DNA of 64,000 bases, from positions 1-64,000 of the forward strand of contig PLGM01000293.1 in NCBI GenBank assembly GCA_003139795.1. The letters are read 5' to 3'. Made by a program: the position numbers and the translations under genes. The notes under the pieces are model-generated. The model saw nothing but the letters and a program-made list of their open reading frames with translations. It did no database searches and was not told the origin of the DNA. This DNA is from Acidobacteriaceae bacterium (GTDB lineage Bacteria > Acidobacteriota > Terriglobia > Terriglobales > Acidobacteriaceae). Below, in pieces: positions 50,220 through 59,230 of this stretch; the first letter of the stretch is position 1, and the number at the start of each line of letters is the position of its first letter.

Positions 50220-52175
50220 TCAGAACCGAACCATGATGGCCAGAATCGTCGCCGTCTGGTTCGTCCGCAGGTCGGGCCACCAGATTGCCTTCACGCCCGT
50301 ATTGCCGGGAGTCGCGCAAGCCGCCTCCGCCAGGCCCAGGTTCCCGTAGCCATAGCCGGAGTCGATGTTGCCGCCGGCGCACACATAGTCCGCCGGATTG
50401 TTGTTGTTGCCGCCCGTAGGCGTGATCCCGCCGCGGCCGGTCCAGTAGGGCACATCGGAGTACCGGTAGCTCTCTTCCAGCCGGAAGGTGATGAACTGGC
50501 TCGGCATGTAGTCGAGGGTCACGGTTCCGTCGTGCATCCGGGCCCGATCGCCCGCGTTCTCGGTAAAGTACGGCGTGCCCGTGATGGCCGTCGCGCCGTT
50601 GATCGGCGGCAGCAGGGTCAGGTAACGGCCGGGGTTGTTCATCTGCCCGCCGCCCAGGGTAACCGCGAACAAATCTTTCTTGAACCAGTAGCGGTTGTAG
50701 GCCATCCAGCCTATGAACATCTGCTTGGGCCTGCCGTCCTTGCTGTTGTGGCAGTTGACGCCCCCGGTGTACGTCGAACTCGATCCCTGCTCCGGAGAGG
50801 CGCCCGTCGGGCTGTACGGTCCGCTGGATGGACCGCCGCCGTATTCGCAGCCGGCATCGCCGGTAATGGTAAACGCGATCTTGTCCAGAAAGGCCTTGGG
50901 CTTGTCGTAGTACTTGACCTGCGCGCTATAGTCGGCGTGGACACGCGAGCGTCCGGGGAAGCCGGCATCGTCTTCACCCATCCCGTAGTCGTTCCACACG
51001 AGATCCAGGTACGGCTTGGGCCGCCATAGAATCTGTCCGCCCAACCCCCCGTGGCCGTTGTAGCGCGCATACGACTGCCAGCCGTTGATGATCCACGGCT
51101 CGATCTTCAGCTTCGCCGTCGGAAAATACTGGATGCGAAGCCCGTTGAAGAACCACGGCGTGTTGGAGGAAACAAACGAAGGCTGATAGGTCCAGTTGTC
51201 GAAGTTGTAGTAGCTGAACAGGCCGATGTAGGAAACGAAAATGCCCGCGTCCACGTTCAGGCCGTGCTTCACGTCCCAGTGATAACCGCCCCACGCCTCC
51301 GAAACGTACCGGTAAGCGTTGGCCAGATTCCACTGCCCGCGGTTGGGGCTGCCGTCGTTGCGCGGCGTGGTCGTGGCAAACAAACCGTTCATGAACAGAA
51401 TGCGTCCGCGCACATTGTCGATGCGGATGTCGCCGCCGATGCTGATCTGTTCCAGTTGCCATTCGTCGGAGCGGAACATCTCCGTCGAGCCGCCCATCGA
51501 GTCGTCCTCGGGGTGGTTGTAGTCCAGGATATAGTTCGCGTCGGCGCGAAACTCGGGCGTGAAATACTTGGTCGACATCGGGCTGTCGCTGTTGTGCCCG
51601 CCGCTGTTCAGCCACGTCCAGTCGCCGGGGAACGGCGTGGACTTCGTGAGTCTCTCCGCCGAAATCTCCGGGGGCGCCGGAGCCGCGGCCGGAGCAGCCG
51701 ATGCCGCAACCTGGCCCACCAACCCCGCCGAGCCTCCGGCGCCGGTTGCATCGCCCTCCGCCTTCCGCAACGCGCTGGCGTCCCGCTCCGCGTCCGCGGC
51801 GTCGTCCGCTCCGTTGCGCGCCTTCAGCTCGGCCTCCAGTTGCGCGATCCGCGCCTTCATCTCTGCCAATTCCTTGAGCACCGCATCGCGGCTCACGGGC
51901 ACTGCAACGGAAGCCGTTGCCGCGGTGGTTGAGGCCGGAGCAGTCGCGGCCGTCGCGTTTGCAGGCGCAGTACCGGCCGCGGCCGCTGTGGTCGCCGCTT
52001 CGTTGCCCGGCGTGCCGGTGCCCGATTCCGCATGAACCACGGCCGGAGACTCAACCAAAGCCATTTCTACCGGGTTTGCGGTCTTCGCGGCCTGTTGCGC
52101 CATCGTGCTCAACGGCGTCAGTCCGCAACAACAAATCGCCAGGGCGGGAATGGCTTTCCATGGATTCCTTATCAT
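50220..52175 (-). CDS. Outer-membrane beta-barrel protein (porin-like)
   Basis: A 651-residue exported protein. After a signal peptide (AIPALAICCCGLTPLSTMAQ) comes an Ala/Thr-rich stretch. Next is a short coiled coil (DAVLKELAEMKARIAQLEAE) of the sort found in trimeric porins, then a large barrel rich in aromatic residues and alternating strands (YRYVSEAWGGYHWDVKHGL, ITFRLEESYRYSD). The chain ends in Phe (AIMVRF), the normal C-terminal residue for outer-membrane insertion. It may be a solute channel; family membership (DcaP-like or acidobacterial beta-barrel) is uncertain. The ATG at 52175 has GAGAGG upstream. A strong terminator follows. Confidence 0.8.
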   Translation of the reverse strand: MIRNPWKAIPALAICCCGLTPLSTMAQQAAKTANPVEMALVESPAVVHAESGTGTPGNEAATTAAAAGTAPANATAATAPASTTAATASVAVPVSRDAVLKELAEMKARIAQLEAELKARNGADDAADAERDASALRKAEGDATGAGGSAGLVGQVAASAAPAAAPAPPEISAERLTKSTPFPGDWTWLNSGGHNSDSPMSTKYFTPEFRADANYILDYNHPEDDSMGGSTEMFRSDEWQLEQISIGGDIRIDNVRGRILFMNGLFATTTPRNDGSPNRGQWNLANAYRYVSEAWGGYHWDVKHGLNVDAGIFVSYIGLFSYYNFDNWTYQPSFVSSNTPWFFNGLRIQYFPTAKLKIEPWIINGWQSYARYNGHGGLGGQILWRPKPYLDLVWNDYGMGEDDAGFPGRSRVHADYSAQVKYYDKPKAFLDKIAFTITGDAGCEYGGGPSSGPYSPTGASPEQGSSSTYTGGVNCHNSKDGRPKQMFIGWMAYNRYWFKKDLFAVTLGGGQMNNPGRYLTLLPPINGATAITGTPYFTENAGDRARMHDGTVTLDYMPSQFITFRLEESYRYSDVPYWTGRGGITPTGGNNNNPADYVCAGGNIDSGYGYGNLGLAEAACATPGNTGVKAIWWPDLRTNQTATILAIMVRF

Positions 52176-52613
52176 TTGGCCTCTCACTTTCACTCGAAAT
52201 TTTGCATCAGGGTATGAATGCCCTTCGAACTGCCGCGGCAAAAGACAGGAATCTCCTCTGCTGCTCCGCAGCCACTCTTGGTCGAGCCGTGATTGGGTCT
52301 TGGCTAAAGGAAGAGCGAAGGATTCGGACCTGGTTGTCTGCCCAAACTCATTTCTCCTGCTCCCCCAAAAAACAGCGGGGCGAAGATTGCATGCATTCGC
52401 TCCAGATAAGGAACGAAACGATGATTCCCTTTGACATTAAGACGAGGTCCGTAAAGATCCTATATATGTTTTTCAGAAAGTCATGAGTAGCTCGTGAAGA
52501 TACCATAAGGAAGTTATATGGAATAACTCGCCTGCAAGTCTCCGTCCCGCTCGACCCGGCGCTGAGCCGCGCCCTTTACCCCGCAATCCCCCAAAAGGTA
52601 CACTGGCTCCGCC
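52176..52613. other. Divergent, AT-richer region between the porin and GH43 genes
   Basis: About 440 bases with lower GC than its surroundings. It contains TTGACA near 52432 and TATATATG near 52461, which may be promoter parts but with poor spacing. ORFs here are not supported. Confidence 0.35.
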
Positions 52614-54140
52614 ATGCTCACTCGCCGCCGCTTTGTCCTGAATACCGCCGCCTCCGCGCTCGTACTCGCTCCCAAGGCCCGCTTTGTCCTGGCGCAATCC
52701 GTCAACGTCTACCGCAATCCCATCCTCGGCGGCGACCACCCCGACGCCAGCCCCATCCGCGTCGGCGACGACTTCTACCTCACTCATTCCAGCTTCGATT
52801 ACGCTCCCGGACTCCTCATATGGCACTCACGCGATCTTGTCAACTGGCGTCCCGTCGCCGCCGCCCTCCGCCGTTACCATGGCAACGTCTACGCCCCCTA
52901 CCTTTGCCAGTACCAGTCCCGCTTCTACATCTACTTCCCCGCCGACGGCCGCCTTCGCGTCGTACACGCCGGCCACCCCACAGGCCCTTGGTCCGAACCC
53001 ATCGACCTCGGCATCGACGCCATCGACCCCGCCCACATCGCCGAAAACGGCCGCCGTTTCCTCTATATGGCGGGCGGCCAGATGGCCGAACTCACCCCCG
53101 ACGGTCTGGCCGTAAAGACCCCTCCCCGCACCGTCCTCGAACCCTGGCCCATCCCCGCCACCACCCGCATGGAATGCACCTGCCTCGAAGGCCCCAAGCT
53201 CCTCGAACACAACGGCTGGTTCTATCTCAACGTCGCCGAAGGCGGCACCGCCGGTCCCGCCACCAGCCACTCCGTCATCTCTGCACGCAGCCGCCATGCC
53301 GACGGCCCCTGGGAGTTCTCGCCCTACAATCCCGTCGTCCACACCCCCTCCCGCGACGACCGCTGGCTCTCGCTCGGCCATGGCCGCCTGGTCGACACGC
53401 CGCAGGACAAGTGGTACATCACCGTCCACTCCTACGAGAACGGCTACCGCACCCTCGGACGGCAGCTTTTGCTGCTGCCCATCGAGTGGACCGCCGACGG
53501 CTGGTTCCGCGTCTCCCCTGAGGTGGCCGCCGACTCCACCATCCCCATGCCCATTCCCGGCGCAACCCAACAGCCGTTCCTCGACCCCTCCGACGGCTTC
53601 ACCACCCCCGAACTCAGCCTCCAATGGGGTTTCTGGCACGAGTTCGACCCCTCTCGCTTCACCACCGGCAACGGCGCCCTCATCCTTCAGGCGCGCGGCA
53701 AGTCCCTGGCCGACACCTCCGCCCTCACCATCCCCGTCGGCGGCCACTCTTACACCGTCGAAATCGACCTCGAAGTCGACCCCGCCTGCGAGTCCGGCCT
53801 GCTGCTCTTCTACGACCCCAATCACGCTGCTGGCATCCTGCTCGATTCCCAAGGCATCGGCGTCCGCCTCGCCAACGGCTACATCCCCAACCGCCGGCAC
53901 CAGGGCACCACTCGCGCCACCCTCCGCATCGTCAACGACCGCCAGGAGATCGACTTCTACTACCGCCTTCCCGGCCAACCCTGGCAAAAGACCCCCGAAT
54001 CCGCCGAAATCTCCGGCATGAACCACAACGTCCTCAACGGATTCCTCGATGTCCGCCCCGCCCTCTACACCGTCGGCCAGGGAAAGGCCACTTTCCGCAA
54101 CTTCCGCTACTGGCCATCCGTCCAGGCGCCCGCCATCTGA
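52614..54140 (+). CDS. Glycoside hydrolase family 43 protein, Tat-exported
   Basis: A 508-residue GH43 enzyme, probably a beta-xylosidase or alpha-arabinofuranosidase that acts on plant xylan. The twin-arginine leader (RRRFVLNTAASALVL) indicates Tat export. The five-bladed propeller has the general-base Asp in GGDHPDASPI, the second Asp in DAIDPAHI and the acid Glu in TCLEGPKLL. A C-terminal beta-sandwich (from about residue 320, PSDGFTTPELSLQWGFW) fits the GH43 C2 domain. The start is the ATG at 52614. TACACT nine bases upstream and no clear ribosome site suggest a short or absent leader. Divergent from the porin gene. Confidence 0.92.
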   Translation: MLTRRRFVLNTAASALVLAPKARFVLAQSVNVYRNPILGGDHPDASPIRVGDDFYLTHSSFDYAPGLLIWHSRDLVNWRPVAAALRRYHGNVYAPYLCQYQSRFYIYFPADGRLRVVHAGHPTGPWSEPIDLGIDAIDPAHIAENGRRFLYMAGGQMAELTPDGLAVKTPPRTVLEPWPIPATTRMECTCLEGPKLLEHNGWFYLNVAEGGTAGPATSHSVISARSRHADGPWEFSPYNPVVHTPSRDDRWLSLGHGRLVDTPQDKWYITVHSYENGYRTLGRQLLLLPIEWTADGWFRVSPEVAADSTIPMPIPGATQQPFLDPSDGFTTPELSLQWGFWHEFDPSRFTTGNGALILQARGKSLADTSALTIPVGGHSYTVEIDLEVDPACESGLLLFYDPNHAAGILLDSQGIGVRLANGYIPNRRHQGTTRATLRIVNDRQEIDFYYRLPGQPWQKTPESAEISGMNHNVLNGFLDVRPALYTVGQGKATFRNFRYWPSVQAPAI

Positions 54141-54203
54141 ATCCGCCATCCATCTCAGCCTGGTGTATCGTGATGGGTAGCTATCGGTAGAGGTTCCGCT
54201 TTC

Positions 54204-54707
54204 GTGACCATCCCCGGCATCGTCGATCTCCTTAAGCATTTCAAGTGGAGCTCGTTTCATTCCTGGTTATCCCTTCACAACCTGGTCGCGCTCGTCGCGG
54301 GATCGCTCGCTGGCCTCTGGCGCCAGCAGATCAAACGCCGGCGCGCCCGCCTGGCGCAAAACTGGCCTTCGGTGCAGGGCCAGGTTCAATCCATCAACGT
54401 AGCTGCTGGAACCAAGTTCTTTGGCAAGCCGCGTCAATACTCGGCCTCGTTCACTTACTCCTATTCCGTCAGCGACGAAAGCGAGACCAACTATTTCTCC
54501 GGAGACTTTTCGCGCCCCTTTCCGGACAAGGACCGCGCGTGGGAGTGGCTGGAACTGCTGAAGAACAAGCGAATCCGTGTCCACGTCCAGCCCGGCCGCC
54601 CTGAAGTCTCCGCAGTCCTGGCCGCCGATCTTGACGCCCACTTCCCCCTCCCCGTGCGGACTCCGGAAGATCTCGTCTTTGCCAGGCCGGAAATCTATCC
54701 TCAATAG
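54204..54707 (+). CDS. DUF3592-like small membrane protein
   Basis: A 167-residue protein with one clear N-terminal membrane segment (LHNLVALVAGSLAGLW), then a domain resembling DUF3592: WPSVQGQVQSINV, a beta-rich middle (YSASFTYSYSVSDESETNYF) and RIRVHVQPGRPEVSAV. The usual second helix at the C-terminus is absent. The start is GTG at 54204 with GAGG about ten bases upstream. Function unknown. It sits between GH43 and the DUF488 genes. Confidence 0.68.
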   Translation: MTIPGIVDLLKHFKWSSFHSWLSLHNLVALVAGSLAGLWRQQIKRRRARLAQNWPSVQGQVQSINVAAGTKFFGKPRQYSASFTYSYSVSDESETNYFSGDFSRPFPDKDRAWEWLELLKNKRIRVHVQPGRPEVSAVLAADLDAHFPLPVRTPEDLVFARPEIYPQ

Positions 54708-54771
54708 CGCTGCCCCGGACCTCGGCCGTATCCGTTCATGAAGTGCTATCCTCCTTGCCAAGGGCACGCGC

Positions 54772-55362
54772 ATGGGCAATTTTTTCACCCTCGGCCACTC
54801 CAACCACGCCATCGAAACCTGGCTTGCCCTTGTCCGCCGGCACGGCGTTGAGGTGGTGGTGGATACGCGCAGCTCTCCCTACTCCAAATACGTCCCGCAA
54901 TTCGACAAGGAACTCATCCAGCGCTCTCTGGAGGAGGCCGGAATTCGCTACCTCTTTCTCGGCGCGGAACTGGGTGGCCGCCCCGCCAATCCCGCCTATT
55001 ACGACGCCTCCGGCCGCGTCCTTTACAGCCGCCTCCGCGACGACGCCCGTTTCCAGGCAGCCATCGCCCGCCTTGAGTCCGGCATGGAGCGCTTTCGCGT
55101 AGCCCTGCTTTGCGGCGAGGAAGACCCCGCCCACTGCCATCGCCGCCTGCTCATCGGCCGCGTCCTCACCGAACGCGGCCACACCATGCTCCACATCCGC
55201 GGCGACGGCCGCCTGGAACCCGACTCCACCGTTGCCACCGAATCCGGCAAGCCGTTGGTCGCCGACCAGCCCGCGCTTTTCGCGGAACTTGACGAGGACA
55301 AATGGAGATCTACAGCATCGGTTTTACCCAAAAAAGCGCCGGCGAGTTCTTCGGCACACTGA
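54772..55362 (+). CDS. DUF488 family protein, first copy
   Basis: A 196-residue DUF488 protein. The N-terminus FFTLGHSNHAIETWLALV and VVVDTRSSPYSKY are diagnostic, and the conserved C-terminal motif LLCGEEDPAHCHRRLLIG (Cys-x-Glu...His-Cys-His-Arg) is intact. The biochemical role of DUF488 is not established. The ATG at 54772 is preceded by AAGGG. Its 3' end overlaps the second DUF488 gene by 61 bases in another frame, so the two are tightly coupled. Its last 20 residues lie in that overlap. Confidence 0.9.
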   Translation: MGNFFTLGHSNHAIETWLALVRRHGVEVVVDTRSSPYSKYVPQFDKELIQRSLEEAGIRYLFLGAELGGRPANPAYYDASGRVLYSRLRDDARFQAAIARLESGMERFRVALLCGEEDPAHCHRRLLIGRVLTERGHTMLHIRGDGRLEPDSTVATESGKPLVADQPALFAELDEDKWRSTASVLPKKAPASSSAH

Positions 55363-55739
55363 AAGCTCACGGCATCGAGCGCCTCCTCGATGTGCGCCTG
55401 AACAACACCTCCCAGCTCGCCGCATTCGCCAAGCAGGCCGACCTGGCTTACTTCCTCCGCGAGATATGCGGCGCGGAGTATGAGCATGAACCCCTCCTCG
55501 CCCCCACGCAAGAGATTCTCGACGCCTATAAAAAGCACAAGGGCAGTTGGGACGCTTATGAACAGGCATTTCTTGCCCTTATGCAAGCCAGAAACATCGA
55601 GTCCACGATCGATAAAGAGAGCTTCGCGCGAAAAACCGTCCTGCTGTGCAGCGAGCCAACCGCGGAGCACTGCCACCGCCGCCTGGTCCTTGAGTATTTA
55701 CAGAAGCGTTGGGACGGCGTAGAAATTCACCATCTCTAA
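55302..55739 (+). CDS. DUF488 family protein, second copy
   Basis: A 145-residue DUF488 paralogue: IYSIGFTQKSAGEFFGTLKA, LLDVRLNNTSQLAAFAK and the motif LLCSEPTAEHCHRRLVLEYL. It is shorter than the first copy and belongs to the Sxx-ExCHR branch with the LNN signature. It begins inside the preceding gene and is followed after 28 bases by the dual-OB-like gene. The three genes look like one operon. Pairing of two DUF488 types suggests a heteromeric complex, which is inference. Confidence 0.9.
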   Translation: MEIYSIGFTQKSAGEFFGTLKAHGIERLLDVRLNNTSQLAAFAKQADLAYFLREICGAEYEHEPLLAPTQEILDAYKKHKGSWDAYEQAFLALMQARNIESTIDKESFARKTVLLCSEPTAEHCHRRLVLEYLQKRWDGVEIHHL

Positions 55740-55767
55740 TGCAGACCCTGAAGGTGAGTCCAACGCC

Positions 55768-56451
55768 ATGGGACTAGACCGGATTCTTTGTCTCGCCAAC
55801 TCCTACAAGCATGACCATCGCTGTGTCGCCGGAATCAGCCTTGCCACAAAAGAGTGGGTCCGGCTGGTCGGCAGGCAAGTCCCCGGCTGCCTCACCGTAA
55901 GAGAAGCCTCCTATACAGATGGTAAGCAGGCTGCTCTCCTGGATGTATTCGAGGCCGAGCTCGCCGAACGCTGTGGCTCCAGCGCCCATCCGGAAGATGT
56001 GTATGTAACCGAGAGGCCGTGGCGTCGCGTGCAGCGCTTCGATGGGACTGCCGCCGCTTCGTTTCTTGCAGAATTCGTAAGTAAGGAATCCGTTGTCCTG
56101 CAAGGATACTCCGACCGGGTTCCTGCGGACCGCTTTGAAAAAACCCCGGCAAAATGCTCACTCGGGCTCACTCATCCCGATGACCTTTGGTGGTGGATTC
56201 GAGAAGAGAACGGCAAGCGCAGGAATCGCGCCCTTTTCCGTCTCGGTCATCTTGGCCGCGTCCGCTACGACCTGGCCGTCACCGATCCAGTTTGGCTGGA
56301 TCAACTAAACCTCATGCCCGCCGGCATCTACCCCCACGCACTCCTCTGCGGCGGCAAATCTTCTAATACCTTCCTCACCGTGAGCCTGAGCGAGCCTTTC
56401 GAGGGTTTCCACTACAAGCTCGTAGCCGCTGTCGTGTGCCTGCCCGCCTAG
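55768..56451 (+). CDS. Dual OB-domain-like protein
   Basis: A 227-residue protein beginning LDRILCLANSYKHDHRCVAG and ISLATKEWVRLVGRQVPGC. The strand-rich layout with two similar halves agrees with my recollection of proteins annotated as dual OB domain-containing, which are often next to DUF488 genes. OB folds usually bind nucleic acid or oligosaccharide. The ATG at 55768 has GGTGAG upstream. It closes the putative three-gene operon; ruvB follows with its own promoter. The assignment is moderate and the function unknown. Confidence 0.72.
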   Translation: MGLDRILCLANSYKHDHRCVAGISLATKEWVRLVGRQVPGCLTVREASYTDGKQAALLDVFEAELAERCGSSAHPEDVYVTERPWRRVQRFDGTAAASFLAEFVSKESVVLQGYSDRVPADRFEKTPAKCSLGLTHPDDLWWWIREENGKRRNRALFRLGHLGRVRYDLAVTDPVWLDQLNLMPAGIYPHALLCGGKSSNTFLTVSLSEPFEGFHYKLVAAVVCLPA

Positions 56452-56478
56452 CTTACCCTTCATCGCAGGCCCCTCCGG

Positions 56479-56507
56479 TTGCAGCCGCAACCCCAGCCCG
56501 TTAGACT
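56479..56507 (+). promoter_or_regulatory. Promoter of ruvB
   Basis: TTGCAG and TAGACT are 17 bases apart; the -10 ends nine bases before the ruvB ATG, leaving at most a few bases of leader. Confidence 0.55.
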
Positions 56508-56516
56508 TCCTTCAGC

Positions 56517-57554
56517 ATGGCCATCGCCCGCGACACCCCCCCCGAACGCCTCGTCAGCGCCTCCCGCGCCGAAGAAGAGCAGGGCTTCGAACTCAAACTC
56601 CGCCCCCGCTGGCTCCGCGAGTTCATCGGCCAGTCCAAGGCCAAGGAGCAGCTCGCCATCGCCCTTGAAGCCGCCAAATCCCGCGGTGAAGCCCTCGATC
56701 ACGTCCTCCTCTTCGGCCCACCCGGCCTGGGCAAGACCACCCTGGCCACCATCATCGCCAATGAACTCGACGTCGGCTTCCAGCAGACCTCCGGCCCGGC
56801 GCTCCAGATCCAGGGCGACCTCACCGCCATCCTCACCAACCTCCGCGAGCGCCAGGTCCTCTTTCTCGACGAAATCCACCGCATGCAGCCGGTCCTCGAA
56901 GAAAAGCTCTACACCGCCCTCGAGGATTACAAGCTCGACATCATCATCGGCCAGGGCCCCGCGGCGCGCACCCACGTCATGGAGATCCGCCCCTTCACCT
57001 TTATCGGCGCCACCACCCGCCCTGGCCTGCTCAGCTCGCCCTTGCGTTCCCGCTTCGGCATTCTCCTCCGCCTCGAGTTCTACACTGAAGAGGAACTCCG
57101 CTTCATCGTCGAGCGCTCCGCCGAAGTCATGCAGGTGCCTATCGACACCGACGGCGCCTCCGAAATCGCCCTCCGTTCCCGCGGCACCCCCCGCATCGCC
57201 AACCGCCTGCTCCGCCGCGTCCGCGACTACGCCCAGGTCCGCGGCTCTGGAACCATCGACCGCCCCACCGCCAACGCCGCTCTCACCATGCTTGAAGTCG
57301 ACGCCCACGGCTTCGACGAAATCGACCGCCGCCTGCTGCTCACCATCATTCAGAAGTACGACGGCGGCCCCGTCGGTCTCGGCACTCTCGCCGCAACCCT
57401 CGCCGAGGAGGAAGACGCCCTCGAAGAGGTCTACGAGCCGTTCCTCATCCAGATCGGCTTTCTCGACCGCACACCCCGCGGCCGCATGGCCACGCGCCTC
57501 GCCTACGAGCACTTCGGCCTGACCATACCCGGCCGCCAGACGCCCCTGTTTTAG
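56517..57554 (+). CDS. ruvB: Holliday junction DNA helicase RuvB
   Basis: The AAA+ motor that drives branch migration with RuvA. Walker [10 protein letters not shown] (residues 67-75), Walker B LFLDEIHR, sensor [18 protein letters not shown] with the arginine finger, and the C-terminal winged helix ([17 protein letters not shown]) are all present. The 345-residue length is normal. The start is the ATG at 56517. Neither ruvA nor ruvC is adjacent, which is common outside Proteobacteria. Confidence 0.97.
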   Translation: MAIARDTPPERLVSASRAEEEQGFELKLRPRWLREFIGQSKAKEQLAIALEAAKSRGEALDHVLLFGPPGLGKTTLATIIANELDVGFQQTSGPALQIQGDLTAILTNLRERQVLFLDEIHRMQPVLEEKLYTALEDYKLDIIIGQGPAARTHVMEIRPFTFIGATTRPGLLSSPLRSRFGILLRLEFYTEEELRFIVERSAEVMQVPIDTDGASEIALRSRGTPRIANRLLRRVRDYAQVRGSGTIDRPTANAALTMLEVDAHGFDEIDRRLLLTIIQKYDGGPVGLGTLAATLAEEEDALEEVYEPFLIQIGFLDRTPRGRMATRLAYEHFGLTIPGRQTPLF

Positions 57555-57603
57555 CCCGGACAGGAGTTGTGGCCGACACGCAAACCGGCGGACGATGCTA
57601 TTT

Positions 57604-57681
57604 GCTGATTCGCTGACTTGTTAACTCGCTGAGTTGCTGACTCGTTAACTTGCTAACTCGCTAACTTGCTAACTTGCTAAC
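57604..57681. repeat. 8-bp tandem repeat (AACTTGCT)n between ruvB and the thioredoxin-fold gene
   Basis: About nine degenerate units such as AACTCGCT, GAGTTGCT, AACTTGCT, with the cleanest copies at the right end. On the other strand this is AGCAAGTT/GTTAGC, the same motif as in the pheS-pheT cassette ends. Confidence 0.85.
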
Positions 57682-57708
57682 ATCCCGACCAACCCCAGGA
57701 GGACTCCC

Positions 57709-58266
57709 ATGGCACTCACTGAATCCACCATGCTCAAACTCGGTACCACCGCACCTGACTTCGCACTCACCGACGTAGTCAAGAGGAAGCTCGTGAGCCG
57801 CGATGACTTTCGCGACCAAAAGGCGCTGCTCGTCTTCTTCATCTGCACCCACTGCCCCTACGTCAAGCACGTCAATGAAGGCCTCGCCGCGCTCGGCCGC
57901 GACTACGCCGCCCAGCCCATTGGCATCGTCGCCATCAGCAGCAACGACGTCACCACCCACCCCGAGGACAGCCCCGCCGGACTCAAGCGGCAGGCTGAAA
58001 CCTACGCCTTCGTCTTTCCCTACCTGTACGACGAAACGCAAGCTGTAGCCCACGCCTACAAAGCCGCCTGCACCCCGGACTTCTTCCTCTTCGACGCCGA
58101 CCGGCGCCTCGTGTATCGCGGCCAATTCGACTCCAGCCGCCCCGGCAGCGGCATTCCCGTCACCGGCGAAGACCTTCGCGCCGCAATAGACCAGGTTCTC
58201 GCCGGCCAACCGGTCCCCGCCGACCAGCGCCCCTCCATCGGCTGCAACATCAAGTGGAAGGCATAA
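57709..58266 (+). CDS. Thioredoxin-fold (AhpC/TSA-like) protein
   Basis: A 185-residue protein of the thioredoxin/peroxiredoxin fold, close to the resA-like 'thioredoxin family protein' group. It has the TAPDFALTDVVKRKLVSRDD start, the redox motif FICTHCPYVKH (CxxC) and the cis-proline region ACTPDFFLFD. Without a signal peptide it should be cytoplasmic. It may act as a thiol oxidoreductase or peroxidase. AGGAGG lies eight bases before the ATG. It converges on galU with a long hairpin between. Confidence 0.88.
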   Translation: MALTESTMLKLGTTAPDFALTDVVKRKLVSRDDFRDQKALLVFFICTHCPYVKHVNEGLAALGRDYAAQPIGIVAISSNDVTTHPEDSPAGLKRQAETYAFVFPYLYDETQAVAHAYKAACTPDFFLFDADRRLVYRGQFDSSRPGSGIPVTGEDLRAAIDQVLAGQPVPADQRPSIGCNIKWKA

Positions 58267-58269
58267 GCA

Positions 58270-58355
58270 AAGCGGAGTTAGCGGGGTCGGCGGAGTTAGC
58301 GGAGCTACTGCGGAAGCACTGTCAACTAACTCCGCTAACCGCGCTAACTCCGCTT
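58270..58355. repeat. 30-bp inverted repeat between convergent genes
   Basis: Arms 58270-58299 and 58326-58355 match at 27 of 30 positions (AAGCGGAGTTAGCG ... GCGGAGTTAG) around a 26-base loop. It can act as a two-way terminator and carries the GTTAGC motif twice per arm. Confidence 0.85.
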
Positions 58356-59230
58356 CACAACCCCAACCCCTTCAAATACTCCCTGAACTTCGGCCCAAGA
58401 TCGGCTCGCTTCAGCGCAAACTCCACCGTCGCCTGCAGCATCCCGAACTTGTCGCCGGCGTCGTACCGCTTGCCCTCGAACGTGTAGCCGAAAACCTTCT
58501 CTTCCTGCACCAGCGCCTTGATCCCGTCCGTCAGTTGAATCTCGCCGATTGCGCCGGGTTTCGTCTTCTCCAGCAGCTCGAACACGCGCGGCGTCAGCAC
58601 ATATCGCCCGATAATCGCCAGCTTTGACGGTGCATCTTCAAATTTCGGCTTCTCCACCATCCCCGTGCAGTTGTAAATCCGCCAGTTATCCGGGTCCTGT
58701 TCGCCGGCCAGCACGCCATACGCGCTGATCCCCGGCCCTTCGATCGTCATCGTCGCCAGTACCGACCCGCCACGTTCTTCGAACACCCCGATCATCTGCT
58801 TCAGGCAAGGCGTCTCGGCATCGATCACATCGTCGGGCAGAATCACCGCAAACGGCTCATCCCCCACCAGGTCCTTCGCGCACCACACCGCGTGCCCCAG
58901 ACCCAGCGGCTCCTTCTGCCGCACATAGCTGATCCGCGCCATCGAGGACACGCCTCGCGACACCGCCAGCAGTTCATCCTTGTGCTTCCGTTCCAGGGTA
59001 GCGTCTAACTCGTAACTGATGTCGAAGTGATCCTCCATCGCGCCCTTGCCCCGGCCCGTCACAATGATGATGTGCTCGATCCCCGACGCGACCGCCTCTT
59101 CCACCCCGTACTGGATGATGGGCTTGTCCACCAGCGCCAGCATCTCTTTGGGAATTACCTTGGTCGCCGGCAAAAACCGCGTGCCCAAACCGCCTGCGGG
59201 GAATACCGCCTTCCGAACATGCTTGCTCAT
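58355..59230 (-). CDS. galU: UTP--glucose-1-phosphate uridylyltransferase
   Basis: Makes UDP-glucose for envelope polysaccharides. The nucleotidyltransferase signature AGGLGTRFLPATKVIPKEM and VDKPIIQYGVEEAV are present, with ILPDDVIDAE for the metal-binding Asp and the late motif LTDGIKAL. The 291-residue length is normal. The start ATG overlaps the stop of the zinc-ribbon membrane gene by four bases. The stop codon begins at the right edge of the convergent hairpin. Confidence 0.96.
   Translation of the reverse strand: MSKHVRKAVFPAGGLGTRFLPATKVIPKEMLALVDKPIIQYGVEEAVASGIEHIIIVTGRGKGAMEDHFDISYELDATLERKHKDELLAVSRGVSSMARISYVRQKEPLGLGHAVWCAKDLVGDEPFAVILPDDVIDAETPCLKQMIGVFEERGGSVLATMTIEGPGISAYGVLAGEQDPDNWRIYNCTGMVEKPKFEDAPSKLAIIGRYVLTPRVFELLEKTKPGAIGEIQLTDGIKALVQEEKVFGYTFEGKRYDAGDKFGMLQATVEFALKRADLGPKFREYLKGLGL

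Noticed and set aside
57604-57681. Tandem array considered as a CRISPR
   Set aside because: Units are 8 bases and contiguous, with no spacers and no cas genes.
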